From positions 1 through 42,196 of the forward strand of contig CANGTM010000009.1 in the NCBI GenBank assembly GCA_947456825.1: a stretch of 42,196 nucleotides of DNA. The letters are read 5' to 3'. The first letter of the stretch is position 1, and each line of letters begins with the position of its first letter. Under the pieces are notes generated by a model. That model did no database searches. It saw only the letters and a list, made by a program, of their open reading frames with translations, and was not told where the DNA came from. The position numbers and the translations under genes are program-made. Below, piece by piece: positions 17,901-28,430 of this stretch. This stretch comes from Chitinophagaceae bacterium. GTDB taxonomy: Bacteria; Bacteroidota; Bacteroidia; Chitinophagales; Chitinophagaceae.

Positions 17901-19163
17901 ATGAAGCTCCTCATTAAGCAAGCCAGGATCGTAGACCCTGCCTCTCCCCACCACGGTCAAGTCGCTGACCTCCTTATCGAAAACGGCATTCTGACTACCC
18001 TTTCCAACAAAATATCGGTTAAGGCCGATCAAGAAATTACTATTCCCGGGCTTCATGTATCCCCCGGATGGGTAGATTGTTTTGCTCATTTTGCAGATCC
18101 CGGCTACGAACAGAAAGAAACACTCGAGACAGGAGCTGCGGCAGCGGCGGCCGGCGGATTTACCGATGTAATGATCGTTCCCAACACCTCGCCTGCGCTC
18201 CATAACAAGGCCTCAGTCGAATACATCTTACACAAGGCCCGCACACTGGCAGTCAACATCCACCCCATTGGTTCGGTCACACGCGATACGGAGGGTAAAG
18301 AGTTGGCCGAAATGTACGACATGAAAAACAATGGTGCCATTGCGTTCTCGGATGGCCTCAATTGCATACAATCGGCCGGGCTGCTCATAAAAGCATTGCA
18401 ATACATCAAAGCATTTGACGGAGTTTTGATACAGCTACCCGACGATAAAAGCATCAACCCACAAGGGCTGATCAACGAAGGTATTCTTTCTACCCAACTG
18501 GGATTACCCGGAAAGCCCTCCATTGCCGAGGAATTGATGGTGAGACGCGACATTGCACTGAATGAGTACGCAGCTTCCAAGTTGCACCTCACCGCTATCT
18601 CAACAACTGGCTCTATTGAACAACTCAAGAAAACAAAAAAAGAGAAAAGTGGTCTATCCTGCTCCGCTACTCCGTATCATCTTTTCTTTTGCGAAGAAGA
18701 CCTGACGGATTATAATACCAACCTTAAGGTCAATCCGCCACTGCGTACAAAAAATGATCGTGAGGCCCTTCGAGAGGCTGTTCGCACGGGTGTTATTGAC
18801 TGCCTTGCCAGCCATCACCTCCCGCACGAAAAAGATGCCAAGGTCGTAGAATTCGAGTACGCTCAACATGGTATGATCGGACTCGAAACCGCTTTTGCCG
18901 CCTTACGCACCAGTGTTGAGGATCTTTCCTGCGAACAGATCGTTACACTAATGTCCATCAACCCCAGAAAGATCTTTGGCCTTTCGGCTGCTACCATTGC
19001 CGAGGGCCAGTCCGCTTGTCTTACCTTTTTTGATCCGGATGCAAAATGGACCGTAAACTCCGAAACCCTGCGCTCACGCTCACATAATTCTCCTTTCATT
19101 GGCAAAACGCTTCGAGGAAAAGTGGTAGGCATCTTTACCAAAAACGCCCTTACACTTGTCTAA
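17901..19163 (+). CDS. dihydroorotase homologue, probably non-catalytic (PyrC'-like)
   Basis: Amidohydrolase fold motifs with altered metal ligands: VDCFAHFADPG, ATPYHLFF, LASHHLPHE, GMIGLETAF. Start MKLLIKQARIVDP preferred over 17733. Confidence 0.8.
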   Translation: MKLLIKQARIVDPASPHHGQVADLLIENGILTTLSNKISVKADQEITIPGLHVSPGWVDCFAHFADPGYEQKETLETGAAAAAAGGFTDVMIVPNTSPALHNKASVEYILHKARTLAVNIHPIGSVTRDTEGKELAEMYDMKNNGAIAFSDGLNCIQSAGLLIKALQYIKAFDGVLIQLPDDKSINPQGLINEGILSTQLGLPGKPSIAEELMVRRDIALNEYAASKLHLTAISTTGSIEQLKKTKKEKSGLSCSATPYHLFFCEEDLTDYNTNLKVNPPLRTKNDREALREAVRTGVIDCLASHHLPHEKDAKVVEFEYAQHGMIGLETAFAALRTSVEDLSCEQIVTLMSINPRKIFGLSAATIAEGQSACLTFFDPDAKWTVNSETLRSRSHNSPFIGKTLRGKVVGIFTKNALTLV

Positions 19164-19164
19164 C

Positions 19165-19641
19165 ATGAAAGTTCATCCTGCTCTTATTGGATTGATCAGC
19201 TCCGGATTGATGATCGTGGCACTGTTAGCAGGATACTACCAATTGATATCCGATGCGGCTACGGCACAACTGGTCGCCTATGGATGCTATGCGGCTGGCT
19301 TGGTGGCTACCCTGCTGCTGCATGGATCGCCCCCCAAAGGATTTGCCGGCAATTTTTCGACCGGATTTCAATGCTTTATCGTCATCACGCTAGTCATGGT
19401 CCTATTTACCTACCTCTTTAACGCCCTTCATCCGGAAACGGCCCAACAAGCCGCCGCGGCACTCAAAGATTCGCTGATAAAAGCAAATAATAGAACGCCA
19501 GACGAAATAGAAAGAGACGTTAATTTGTTTCGCGAAGGCTTTGCTACCATGGTGGTTTCCCGCTCTATTTTCGGATATTTGATATATGGAGCCATCACCA
19601 CGGCCATTGGCTCCTTTTTACAAACCCTAAGAAAGCCCTGA
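19165..19641 (+). CDS. DUF4199-like membrane protein
   Basis: Several TM segments; position between a pyrC-like gene and glycosyltransferases; start MKVHPALIGL. Confidence 0.6.
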   Translation: MKVHPALIGLISSGLMIVALLAGYYQLISDAATAQLVAYGCYAAGLVATLLLHGSPPKGFAGNFSTGFQCFIVITLVMVLFTYLFNALHPETAQQAAAALKDSLIKANNRTPDEIERDVNLFREGFATMVVSRSIFGYLIYGAITTAIGSFLQTLRKP

Positions 19642-20582
19642 TGCATCTCTCGATCGTTATACCCCTGCTTAACGAAGCGGAGTCGTTACCCGAACTCAGC
19701 CAATGGATAGCTGATGTAATGCATCGCAATGGCTTTTTATACGAAATTATCTTTATTGACGACGGCAGTACCGACGACTCTTGGCAAGTGATCGAATCGC
19801 TGCAAAAACAGAACCCCTGCATCTGCGGTATCAAGTTTCAACGCAATTATGGTAAGTCGGCCGCATTACAGGTTGGCTTTACCCATGCCCGTGGCGAGGT
19901 GATCATTACCATGGATGCCGATCTGCAAGATTCTCCCGAAGAGATTCCGGCGCTGCGCGCAACCCTATTGAACGATAAACTCGATCTGGTAAGTGGATGG
20001 AAAAAAATTCGCTACGATAATACCCTCACCAAGAACATACCCTCAAAGTTCTTTAATGCCGTTACCAGAAGGGTTTCAGGAATTGCACTCCACGACTTTA
20101 ATTGTGGGCTTAAGGCCTACCGAAGACAGGTAGTAAAAAGTATTGAGGTATATGGCGAAATGCATCGCTACATTCCGGTATTGGCCAAATGGGCGGGCTT
20201 TACTCGTATCGGCGAAAAAGTAGTCGAACATCGTCCCCGCAAACACGGGTACTCAAAGTTTGGCTGGGATCGTTTTGTAAATGGTTTTCTCGATCTGCTC
20301 TCCATCACCTTTGTGGGTCGCTTCTCTAAACGCCCGATGCACTTTTTTGGACTTTTGGGATCGATCTGCTTTCTGGGCGGGCTGATCATGGCCCTCTATC
20401 TGGTGGCAGGTAAATTATTGGATAGTGAATTTGCCCTGACCAATCGCCCCGCCTTTTTCTTTGCCCTTACCTTTTTGATCTTGGGAATGCAACTCTTTTT
20501 AGCCGGTTACCTCGCCGAGCTGATCGCACGCAATGCTCCCGGACGCAATCACTATCTGATCGAAACGCAAATCGGGTTGTAA
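19641..20582 (+). CDS. family 2 glycosyltransferase (DPM1/ArnC-like) with C-terminal TM segments
   Basis: LSIVIPLLNEAESLPEL, IIFIDDGSTDDSW, ITMDADLQDSPEEIP, HDFNCGLKAYRR, EHRPRKHGYSKFGWDRF. Confidence 0.92.
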   Translation: MHLSIVIPLLNEAESLPELSQWIADVMHRNGFLYEIIFIDDGSTDDSWQVIESLQKQNPCICGIKFQRNYGKSAALQVGFTHARGEVIITMDADLQDSPEEIPALRATLLNDKLDLVSGWKKIRYDNTLTKNIPSKFFNAVTRRVSGIALHDFNCGLKAYRRQVVKSIEVYGEMHRYIPVLAKWAGFTRIGEKVVEHRPRKHGYSKFGWDRFVNGFLDLLSITFVGRFSKRPMHFFGLLGSICFLGGLIMALYLVAGKLLDSEFALTNRPAFFFALTFLILGMQLFLAGYLAELIARNAPGRNHYLIETQIGL

Positions 20583-21730
20583 TGGCAAGGGTCATTATCA
20601 TAGGTCCTGCGCATCCCCTGCGGGAAGGCGGGATCGTAAGTTTCAATCACCGACTAGCACTTGCCTTTCAAGAGGCTGGCCATGATTGTGAGATATGGTC
20701 ATTCACCTTGCAGTACCCATCATTTCTTTTTCCGGGGAGTTCTCAGTATTCCAAGGAGCGCGCACCAGAGGGCATTCGTATCACGAGTGCCATCAATTCC
20801 GTAAACCCTCTTAACTGGCTGGTGGTCGGAAAAAAAATTAAAGCGCTGCGCCCCGATCTGATCGTGGTACGCTTTTGGCTTCCGCTGATGGGGCCCTCAC
20901 TTGGAACAATTCTTTCTATCATTAAAAAGAATCAACATACACGTATCGTTTGCCTGGCCGACAATATTATTCCGCACGAAAAAAGACCCGGCGATCGTCT
21001 TTTTACTCGCTACTTCTTACGGCAATGTCACAGCTTTATTACCATGAGCGATCAGGTAAGTAAAGACCTTCGATTTTTTGAAAAACAAAGACCTTACCGG
21101 CAAGTCGCGCACCCCTTATACGATCATTTTGGAGCCATCGTATCTCAACAAGAGGCCCGTAAAAAAATTGGACTGAGCACCGCTGACAAGATCGTTCTAT
21201 TCTTTGGATTCATACGCCCCTACAAAGGGCTAGATCTGTTATTGCAGGCAATGTCCGATGAACGCATTGCCAATCAAAACATAAAACTGTTGATAGCAGG
21301 CGAATATTACGAGAACGCCCAACCCTATCTCGATCTGATACAACGTTTACAACTTGACGAGCGAGTCATTTGCCATACCCATTTTATTGCCGATAGCGAC
21401 GTACGCTACTATCTCTGTGCTGCCGATGTGGTGGTACAGCCGTATAAACAGGCCACGCAAAGCGGTGTCACTCCCCTGGCCTATCACTTCGAAAAACCGA
21501 TGATCGTAACCCGTGTGGGCGGACTAGCCGATGCGGTTCCGCATGAACGGGCCGGCATTGTCTGCGAACCCAATAGCCAGGCAATAGCAGAGGCGATCTT
21601 GCGTTTCTACCAGCTGAGGACAGATCATTTTTCAGAGGGCATCAAAGAGCAAAAAAGCAAACTGAGCTGGAGCTCACTGGTACACTCCATAGAAGAGATC
21701 GCCTTACCAACTACATCGTATGCAAGCTAG
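20582..21730 (+). CDS. family 4-type glycosyltransferase
   Basis: IIGPAHPLREGGIVSFNHRLA, FFGFIRPYKGLDLLLQA, VVVQPYKQATQSGVTPLAYHFEKPMIVTRVGGLADAV. Confidence 0.88.
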   Translation: MARVIIIGPAHPLREGGIVSFNHRLALAFQEAGHDCEIWSFTLQYPSFLFPGSSQYSKERAPEGIRITSAINSVNPLNWLVVGKKIKALRPDLIVVRFWLPLMGPSLGTILSIIKKNQHTRIVCLADNIIPHEKRPGDRLFTRYFLRQCHSFITMSDQVSKDLRFFEKQRPYRQVAHPLYDHFGAIVSQQEARKKIGLSTADKIVLFFGFIRPYKGLDLLLQAMSDERIANQNIKLLIAGEYYENAQPYLDLIQRLQLDERVICHTHFIADSDVRYYLCAADVVVQPYKQATQSGVTPLAYHFEKPMIVTRVGGLADAVPHERAGIVCEPNSQAIAEAILRFYQLRTDHFSEGIKEQKSKLSWSSLVHSIEEIALPTTSYAS

Positions 21731-22712
21731 GCCGAATCAGATCGAATTATGCTATGTCCTGCTACTGGCAGTGGGTCTGTGCGTGCTACCCCACTACGGC
21801 AATGCGCAGACACGACTATTTTCTACCCGATTGGGCGTTGCGGAACGCCAACTGTTGCTGGCAAAGGAAGATACGCTAAAGGACTACGCCGAGTACCTGA
21901 CTACCGATAGCTTGCCCGAAGACCGCATGATCGCCGACAGCGTTTTTACCAAAACACTGGTAAGGGCCCTGCGCATCGATAACTCTTTCTGGTTCGCCTT
22001 CGATTCAGTTAAAGGAATATCCTGCCGTTATGCACCTGATTCAAGTTTTCGGATCATTACCTGGAATTTGCAGTTCGATGACTATTATGCCCGTCAAAAA
22101 GGAGCCATACAAAAGCGTACAGAAAATGGATCTTTATCACTGTACCCACTACGGGATGTATCCGAGTTTACCGACCATCCAGAAGATTCGCTGCGTTCAG
22201 CCAATCAGTGGATCGGCGCTCTCTACTACAACATCATTTTGACAAGCTACCAAGATAAAAATTATTACACGCTCTTCGGATTCGACCCCAACAACGCAAG
22301 AAGTAATATCAAATGGCTCGATGTATTACAATTCAACGCTAAGGGAGAGCCGGTATTTGGAGGACCTTTCTTTACTTACGACAAAGACAGCATTCCTACC
22401 CCACCCCGTCACCGGGTAGCGTTAGAGTTTAAAAAGGGAGCACGAGTACTGATGGATTACGTGGCAGAGCTGGATATGATCTTGGTAGATCACCTCATCT
22501 CGGAGAATAATGATCCCGATAGCAAGTATACGTATATCCCCGACGGCGATCAAGAAGGATTCAAATGGACGAACGGAAAGTGGGTGCACATCAACAAGGT
22601 ATTTACCTTACAGCTGCAAGATGGACAAGCCCCTCGCGAGCAGCCTTTGTTCGACAAACCAAAGCCGCCTGCAAAGTTACCGAACCAACAAACCGGTAAA
22701 GGGAAAGGCTAA
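21720..22712 (+). CDS. secreted conserved hypothetical protein
   Basis: Signal-peptide-like N-terminus (LCVLPHYGNAQT); overlaps the upstream GT by 11 bp. Confidence 0.65.
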   Translation: MQARPNQIELCYVLLLAVGLCVLPHYGNAQTRLFSTRLGVAERQLLLAKEDTLKDYAEYLTTDSLPEDRMIADSVFTKTLVRALRIDNSFWFAFDSVKGISCRYAPDSSFRIITWNLQFDDYYARQKGAIQKRTENGSLSLYPLRDVSEFTDHPEDSLRSANQWIGALYYNIILTSYQDKNYYTLFGFDPNNARSNIKWLDVLQFNAKGEPVFGGPFFTYDKDSIPTPPRHRVALEFKKGARVLMDYVAELDMILVDHLISENNDPDSKYTYIPDGDQEGFKWTNGKWVHINKVFTLQLQDGQAPREQPLFDKPKPPAKLPNQQTGKGKG

Positions 22713-22728
22713 TGATACTGCATGCGGA

Positions 22729-24522
22729 CTACTCGTCTAATTTGAGAACTGCTAAAAAGGCTTCTTGCGGAACTTCTACGTTTCCGATCTGACGCATTCT
22801 TTTCTTACCTTCTTTTTGCTTTTCGAGTAGTTTGCGCTTACGGCTAATATCACCTCCATAACATTTAGCAGTCACGTCTTTTCGCATGGCCGAGATATTC
22901 TCCCGGGCGACTACTTTAGCCCCAATAGCGGCCTGAATGGCGATTTGAAACTGTTGACGAGGCAGCAACTCCTTTAACTTTTCGCAGAGCTTACGACCAA
23001 ATTCCTGGGCACGACTACGATGGATAAGGGCCGATAATGCATCCACTTTGTCGCCATTTAAGAGAATATCCATCTTAACGATATCGCTTTCGCGGTAACC
23101 GATGGGATGATAGTCGAAAGAGGCGTAACCGCGCGTTTGCGATTTAAGCTTGTCATAAAAATCAAAAACGATCTCGGTAAGGGGCATCTCAAAGATCAAC
23201 TCTACCCGCGTGGGAGTCAGGTAGCTTTGATTGATCAGAATACCACGCTTGCCAAGGCAAAGGGTCATAATATTACCAATATAGTCGGGCTTGGTAATGA
23301 TCTGTGCTTTGATAAAGGGCTCGTCGATATGGTCTGTTTTGACCGGATCGGGAAACTCGGTGGGATTATTTACTATTACCACTTCTCCTTTGGTGGTGGT
23401 GGCAATAAAACTCACGTTAGGCACCGTGGTGATGACCGTCTGGTTAAACTCCCTTTCGAGACGCTCCTGAATGATCTCCATGTGCAGCATGCCCAAAAAG
23501 CCACATCGAAAACCAAAGCCGAGGGCCTGTGATGTTTCGAGTTCGAACGTTAGCGATGCATCATTGAGCTGTAACTTATCCATGCAATCCCTGAGCTCCT
23601 CGAACTCATCGGTATTGACAGGAAAGATGCCGGCGAACACCATGGGCTTTACCTCTTCGAAACCTTTGATCTGCTCCGGATGAGGATTGGTAGCCACCGT
23701 AATGGTATCACCAACCTTGACCTCTTTGGCATTTTTAATGCCCGTTATGATATAACCTACATCACCGGTTGAAACTTGGTTCTTTTCGGTCATCTTGAGC
23801 TTAAGGATACCAACCTCGTCGGCTCCATATTCCTGACCAGTGGAAACGAATTTTACTTTATCGCCTTTTTTGATACTACCGTTCATGATACGGTAGTAAA
23901 CGATGATGCCACGAAACGAATTAAACACCGAATCGAATATCAATGCCTGCAAGGGTGCATCGGGATTTCCTTTTGGGGAGGGAATCCGCGCCACAATGGC
24001 CTCGAGCACCTTATCTACCCCAAGACCGGTTCGACCGCTGGCGTGTAGAATATCTTCGCGCTTGCAGCCGATAAGATCGACGATCTGATCTTCGACCTCT
24101 TCGATCATTGCCCCGTCCATATCAATCTTATTGATGACTGGAATAATCTCTAAATTATTTTCAATTGCCAGATATAAATTACTGATTGTCTGAGCCTGAA
24201 TGCCTTGAGTGGCATCGACCAACAGAAGACATCCCTCGCAAGCGGCCAGGGCGCGGCTTACCTCATAACTAAAGTCTACGTGCCCGGGCGTATCTATCAG
24301 ATTCAAGATATACTCTTGACCGTTCGTATGCCGGTAGTTGATCTGGATAGCATGGCTTTTAATGGTGATCCCTTTTTCTCGCTCCAGGTCCATGTCGTCA
24401 AGCACCTGGTCCATCATTTCGCGTTCACTGATCGTATTGGTAGCTTGCAAAAGCCTGTCTGCCAGGGTAGACTTACCGTGGTCAATATGTGCGATAATGC
24501 AGAAATTCCTGATGTTCTTCAT
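22729..24522 (-). CDS. lepA: elongation factor 4
   Basis: [84 protein letters not shown]. Confidence 0.97.
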   Translation of the reverse strand: MKNIRNFCIIAHIDHGKSTLADRLLQATNTISEREMMDQVLDDMDLEREKGITIKSHAIQINYRHTNGQEYILNLIDTPGHVDFSYEVSRALAACEGCLLLVDATQGIQAQTISNLYLAIENNLEIIPVINKIDMDGAMIEEVEDQIVDLIGCKREDILHASGRTGLGVDKVLEAIVARIPSPKGNPDAPLQALIFDSVFNSFRGIIVYYRIMNGSIKKGDKVKFVSTGQEYGADEVGILKLKMTEKNQVSTGDVGYIITGIKNAKEVKVGDTITVATNPHPEQIKGFEEVKPMVFAGIFPVNTDEFEELRDCMDKLQLNDASLTFELETSQALGFGFRCGFLGMLHMEIIQERLEREFNQTVITTVPNVSFIATTTKGEVVIVNNPTEFPDPVKTDHIDEPFIKAQIITKPDYIGNIMTLCLGKRGILINQSYLTPTRVELIFEMPLTEIVFDFYDKLKSQTRGYASFDYHPIGYRESDIVKMDILLNGDKVDALSALIHRSRAQEFGRKLCEKLKELLPRQQFQIAIQAAIGAKVVARENISAMRKDVTAKCYGGDISRKRKLLEKQKEGKKRMRQIGNVEVPQEAFLAVLKLDE

Positions 24523-24550
24523 AGAGCGATACCCTTCGTTTTCGGCACCG

Positions 24551-24558
24551 CAAAGGTA
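24551..24558 (-). promoter_or_regulatory. candidate -7 element (TACCTTTG) upstream of lepA
   Basis: Minus strand TACCTTTGCGG 28 nt upstream of the lepA ATG. Confidence 0.4.
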
Positions 24559-24573
24559 GGCCTTTTAGGGCGA

Positions 24574-25386
24574 TCAGGAGGCGGATCTTTGTTTGATCTG
24601 GTTCCAGATCGCATCCATCTCGTCCAAGGTCATCTCACTAAGAGAGCGACCGGCTAGCGCGGCCTCCTTTTCTAGGAGGGTAAAGCGATGAATAAACTTT
24701 TTATTGGTACGCTCAAGGGCGGTTTCAGGGTCAATCTTTAAGAAACGGGCATAATTGATCAACGAAAAGATAAGATCCCCGAATTCTTCCTCTACTTTAT
24801 TTTGGTTGTGCTTGGCTATAGCTTGTTCGCTTTGCACATGAGAAGCGGCAACCGCCTCTTTTAACTCTTCTAACTCCTCAAGTACTTTATCCCAAACCTG
24901 CTCCCGGTGATCCCACTCAAAGCCCACTTGCTTGGCTTTCTCTTGCAACCGTAGCGCCTTGATGGTGGCAGGTAACGAGCGGGGCACACCTTGCAATACA
25001 GAGGTCTTACCCTCCTTTAACTTTAGTTGCTCCCAATTTCGCTTAACATCCTCTTCGCTATTTACCACCACATCGCCATAAATATGAGGATGGCGATGTA
25101 CGAGCTTTTTACAGATACCTTCAATAACATCGTTGAGCTCAAACTGCTTTTGCTCAGCACCGATTCTGGAATAGAATACGATGTGAAGCAAGAGATCGCC
25201 CAATTCTTCTTTAATAAGGGCAAAGTCTCCATCGGTAATGGCATCTGCCAACTCAAAGGTCTCTTCGATAGTCAATGACCGAAGAGACTCAATAGTTTGT
25301 TTCTTATCCCACGGACATTTTTCACGGAGCTCATCCATAATAGAAACTAAACGATCGAAGGAAGACTGGTAATTTTTTAAAGGCAT
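24574..25386 (-). CDS. mazG: nucleoside triphosphate pyrophosphohydrolase MazG
   Basis: REKCPWDKKQTIESLRSLTIEETFELADAI, EELGDLLLHIVFYSRI, EEEFGDLIFSLINYARFLKIDPETAL. Confidence 0.94.
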   Translation of the reverse strand: MPLKNYQSSFDRLVSIMDELREKCPWDKKQTIESLRSLTIEETFELADAITDGDFALIKEELGDLLLHIVFYSRIGAEQKQFELNDVIEGICKKLVHRHPHIYGDVVVNSEEDVKRNWEQLKLKEGKTSVLQGVPRSLPATIKALRLQEKAKQVGFEWDHREQVWDKVLEELEELKEAVAASHVQSEQAIAKHNQNKVEEEFGDLIFSLINYARFLKIDPETALERTNKKFIHRFTLLEKEAALAGRSLSEMTLDEMDAIWNQIKQRSAS

Positions 25387-25499
25387 ACGTAAAGGTAACT
25401 ACAAAAATCATCGAATCGTTGATGCTCATCATTGAAACCCTTACGACACGAGGGTAGCTTGCCCTATAATATCAATAGCGCTATGACCAATTGTAATCT

Positions 25500-25886
25500 A
25501 TGAGAATACCAATTATATACTTACTACTGTGCATAGGCATTGCGGGCTGTCAAAAAGAGACAAACTACGCGACAGCCGAAGATAAACTGGCTAATAAAGA
25601 CTGGTACCTCGAAAAAAAGACAGTGGGTCAGCAAGCGTTTGCCTATAGTGGCGTTTCTACATTTTCATTTCGTCTTTCCAGCAATAACAAAAGCTATAGC
25701 GATTCAGATGGCATTACAGGAGGTTATACGATTACAGAACAGCCCTCTATGATCTCGCTGAATATTAGCGCAGGCTCGAGGCAGATCGAAGCCTATAAAA
25801 TCTCGCTGCTGGAAAAGGACTATGCCATCTTGGAATACACAAAGAACAATCTCCTCAATACCTTCTATTTCTCTACCAGACGATGA
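25500..25886 (+). CDS. small putative lipoprotein
   Basis: MRIPIIYLLLCIGIAGCQKETN lipobox; overlaps the next gene by 4 bp. Confidence 0.65.
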   Translation: MRIPIIYLLLCIGIAGCQKETNYATAEDKLANKDWYLEKKTVGQQAFAYSGVSTFSFRLSSNNKSYSDSDGITGGYTITEQPSMISLNISAGSRQIEAYKISLLEKDYAILEYTKNNLLNTFYFSTRR

Positions 25887-26398
25887 AAGAAAATCGCTAT
25901 CATATAATTTTTCTTCTACTAGCGACAGCTTCCTTGACGGTAAGCGCACAAACCCAGCTATTTTTCTCAATGGGCGTGGTAGATCGACCCTCGAACGAGG
26001 CCAAGATAGCGGCCTATGTTAATACGATCAATAAAAGCGTGAACTGTCTTCAGGTGCTGAGTGGGCTATTCGCCTATTATGGCATAGCCGGTAATAAACT
26101 TTTTTCTCTTGACTGCCCAACAGGCCCTACGATAATCAGGCCCGAAATACGACTGTTTCCCAACCCGGCAACCAACTATATCCGAGCGCAGAGTAACCAA
26201 CTACTCAATGATCATCCCAGCTTACAACTTAAGGTCATCGACGCTATCGGCAGAACAGTCATGCGACAGACTGTGACTAATACCCAGTTGTATGCAGGAC
26301 AAAGCCTGTATGTAGGCATGATCGCATCCGGAAATTATTTTCTACACATAGAAAGCGGCTCCCTCAAACAAATTATTCCCTTTATAAAAGTTAACTAA
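25883..26398 (+). CDS. secreted protein with T9SS type A-like C-terminal sorting domain
   Basis: Signal peptide; RLFPNPATNYIRAQSNQL...LKVIDAIGRTVMRQTV...LYVGMIASGNYFLHIESGSLKQIIPFIKVN. Confidence 0.75.
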   Translation: MKENRYHIIFLLLATASLTVSAQTQLFFSMGVVDRPSNEAKIAAYVNTINKSVNCLQVLSGLFAYYGIAGNKLFSLDCPTGPTIIRPEIRLFPNPATNYIRAQSNQLLNDHPSLQLKVIDAIGRTVMRQTVTNTQLYAGQSLYVGMIASGNYFLHIESGSLKQIIPFIKVN

Positions 26399-26400
26399 TT

Positions 26401-27432
26401 GTGAGATCCAATAAACTCTTTACACTACTCGTACTTATCTTTTCGTGCAGCGCATCCTTGGTACAGGCACAACAACCCGGTATCAATATTGAGGCAATAG
26501 CAAAAGACCGAAACAATAACCCAGCTAAGGACCGACGCATTTACGTACGTATAGACATTGTTTCGGCTAGTGCTACGAGCACACCCGTCTTTACAGAGGA
26601 ACATGTGACCCGTACTAACGAGGCCGGCATCTTTCAGGTATCAGTGGGCAAGGGCACACGAGCGGGAGGTACTTACAACAGTATTTTGGACATTCCCTGG
26701 CGCAGCTTGAATTATCTAATAAGAATTAGGGTTGCCATAGAGCCCGTCGCCAATGTAACCAATTGGAATTATCAAAATGAATGGGTTGACCTCGGCACAA
26801 CACCCTTTGGCATTGTTCCCTATGCAGGTGCTGCCCTAACAGCCGACAACGTAGCACAAAGCGCCGCCGTGATAAGCTTGAGTGGTGGAACGACCGGCTT
26901 GACCCCCTCCTCTCCTACCAGCGGTACCGTTGTACTAGGAGGCGTGTTAAACATTGCCAACGGAGGAACGGGATCCTCAATAAAAAACTTCGTGGATCTA
27001 AGCACGTCACAAACCATAGGTGGACCAAAAACCTTTCAGGAAGTAGTGAGTACTACCAGTGGCATCAGCATACAAAACTCAGTTTCTTTAAATGGCCCTA
27101 ATACCACACTAGCACTTAACGGAAATAATGGCAATCCCGGAGACATTCTCGTATCGCAGGGCTCAGGAGCTACTCCTGTTTGGATAAATCCCCGACAAAT
27201 AAGTACCATCAAATCAAAGAACAGAAGTGCGCTACTAAACAATGCCGATTTGTATGAGATAACGGTCGCAAGCCTCGATAATGATGATGGCATCTCGGTC
27301 GTGTTGGAGGCCAGTACCACTCCCAATCCTATTCCCAGTTATTATATCGTCAGAGACATAACCAACAATAAGATCCGGGTACATTTTACGGCTGCCTTTA
27401 ACGGCTATGTAACCTGGGTGATTGCAGAATAA
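26401..27432 (+). CDS. secreted tail-fibre-like modular protein (GTG start)
   Basis: Signal peptide; NIANGGTGSSIKNFVDLSTSQTIGGPKTFQ tail-fibre-like segment; C-terminal module NGNNGNPGDILVSQG...PIPSYYIVRD...FTAAFNGYVTWVIAE shared with the next gene. Confidence 0.7.
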   Translation: MRSNKLFTLLVLIFSCSASLVQAQQPGINIEAIAKDRNNNPAKDRRIYVRIDIVSASATSTPVFTEEHVTRTNEAGIFQVSVGKGTRAGGTYNSILDIPWRSLNYLIRIRVAIEPVANVTNWNYQNEWVDLGTTPFGIVPYAGAALTADNVAQSAAVISLSGGTTGLTPSSPTSGTVVLGGVLNIANGGTGSSIKNFVDLSTSQTIGGPKTFQEVVSTTSGISIQNSVSLNGPNTTLALNGNNGNPGDILVSQGSGATPVWINPRQISTIKSKNRSALLNNADLYEITVASLDNDDGISVVLEASTTPNPIPSYYIVRDITNNKIRVHFTAAFNGYVTWVIAE

Positions 27433-27477
27433 AGAATAACGGAATTTCTTAACTCAAAACCATATAAACAAACATCC

Positions 27478-28422
27478 ATGAAACAAAACAGAATCGTGGC
27501 AGCTACAGTGCTGCTGCTATCAGGAATCAGCTTCAATGCTATGGCACAGTCACCCAACATTCAAAAAGAATTGAGGTTGGTCAATCCTGCCTCAGGCAGT
27601 GGGTACGTAGGATTAAAAGCAGCGCCCGGCACGACCACCTACACCTTGAGTTTTCCGGCAGCGACTCCAACTGCTAACCAAGTATTGACGGTGTCAAACA
27701 TTAGCGGAGGATCCGTTAGTTTGACCTGGAACTCACCTGATGCCACGGGGTGGTCGCTGAGCGGTAACGCGGGTACCAACTCCTCTACCTTTTTGGGAAC
27801 GCTCGATGCACAACCGCTCGTTCTAAAAACAGACAATAATACGAGAATGACCATCGGCGCCACCGGATCCATTAGCATGAACTCGCTCGCCGGAGCTTCC
27901 GGAACCGCTTCGTCTACTACCAACGAAGGAGTGATCATCGCCGATAACAATGGTCTTTTGTCAAAAGCCAGTTACTCTTCTATGGTAATAGCTGGTCTAC
28001 TTGCCAGCACTAGCGGCGTAACCGTAGGAGGACCTCTTACAGTTGGCGGCCTGTTTACGGCCAATAACGGAGGAACCATCTCCGGTACTCTTAATCTAAC
28101 CGGCAGCAGCCCGCTGCAATTGAATGGAGCGGCTGGCAATCCAGGCGAAATATTGCAATCAAACGGAGCCGGAGCAGCCCCCACCTGGAGCAGTGCCTTT
28201 GTTAAAGGAAGAGGCCTTGTTAGCGTAAGCGCCAACGAATCGGTTAGCGTTGCAGCCGCATCGATCGATGGAGATGATGCCATCAATGTAACACTTGAAG
28301 GAACAGGAGCCGATATGCCCATTCCCTCTTATTATGTAGCCAGAACTGCCGGAACAGGCTTTATCATCTATTTCTCGGCACCATTTACCGGTAGCTGCAA
28401 CTGGAGTATCATCAACCAATAA
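27478..28422 (+). CDS. secreted tail-fibre-like modular protein
   Basis: Signal peptide; N-term NIQKELRLVNPASGSGYVGLKAAPGTTTYTLSFPAATPTANQVLTV shared with the next gene; C-term PIPSYYVARTAGTGFIIYFSAPFTGSCNWSIINQ shared with the previous gene. Confidence 0.7.
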   Translation: MKQNRIVAATVLLLSGISFNAMAQSPNIQKELRLVNPASGSGYVGLKAAPGTTTYTLSFPAATPTANQVLTVSNISGGSVSLTWNSPDATGWSLSGNAGTNSSTFLGTLDAQPLVLKTDNNTRMTIGATGSISMNSLAGASGTASSTTNEGVIIADNNGLLSKASYSSMVIAGLLASTSGVTVGGPLTVGGLFTANNGGTISGTLNLTGSSPLQLNGAAGNPGEILQSNGAGAAPTWSSAFVKGRGLVSVSANESVSVAAASIDGDDAINVTLEGTGADMPIPSYYVARTAGTGFIIYFSAPFTGSCNWSIINQ

Positions 28423-28430
28423 AAATTTCG

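Noticed and set aside
18104-18628. 174-aa minus-strand ORF inside the dihydroorotase-like gene
   Set aside because: Antisense shadow ORF of a well-supported coding frame; low-complexity composition and no motif.
23107-23532. 141-aa plus-strand ORF inside lepA
   Set aside because: Antisense of highly conserved lepA; conserved protein explains the open frame.
27639-28322. Minus-strand ORFs of 103 and 116 aa opposite the fibre-like gene
   Set aside because: Shadow ORFs of a Ser/Thr/Gly/Ala-rich frame; no start context or homology features.
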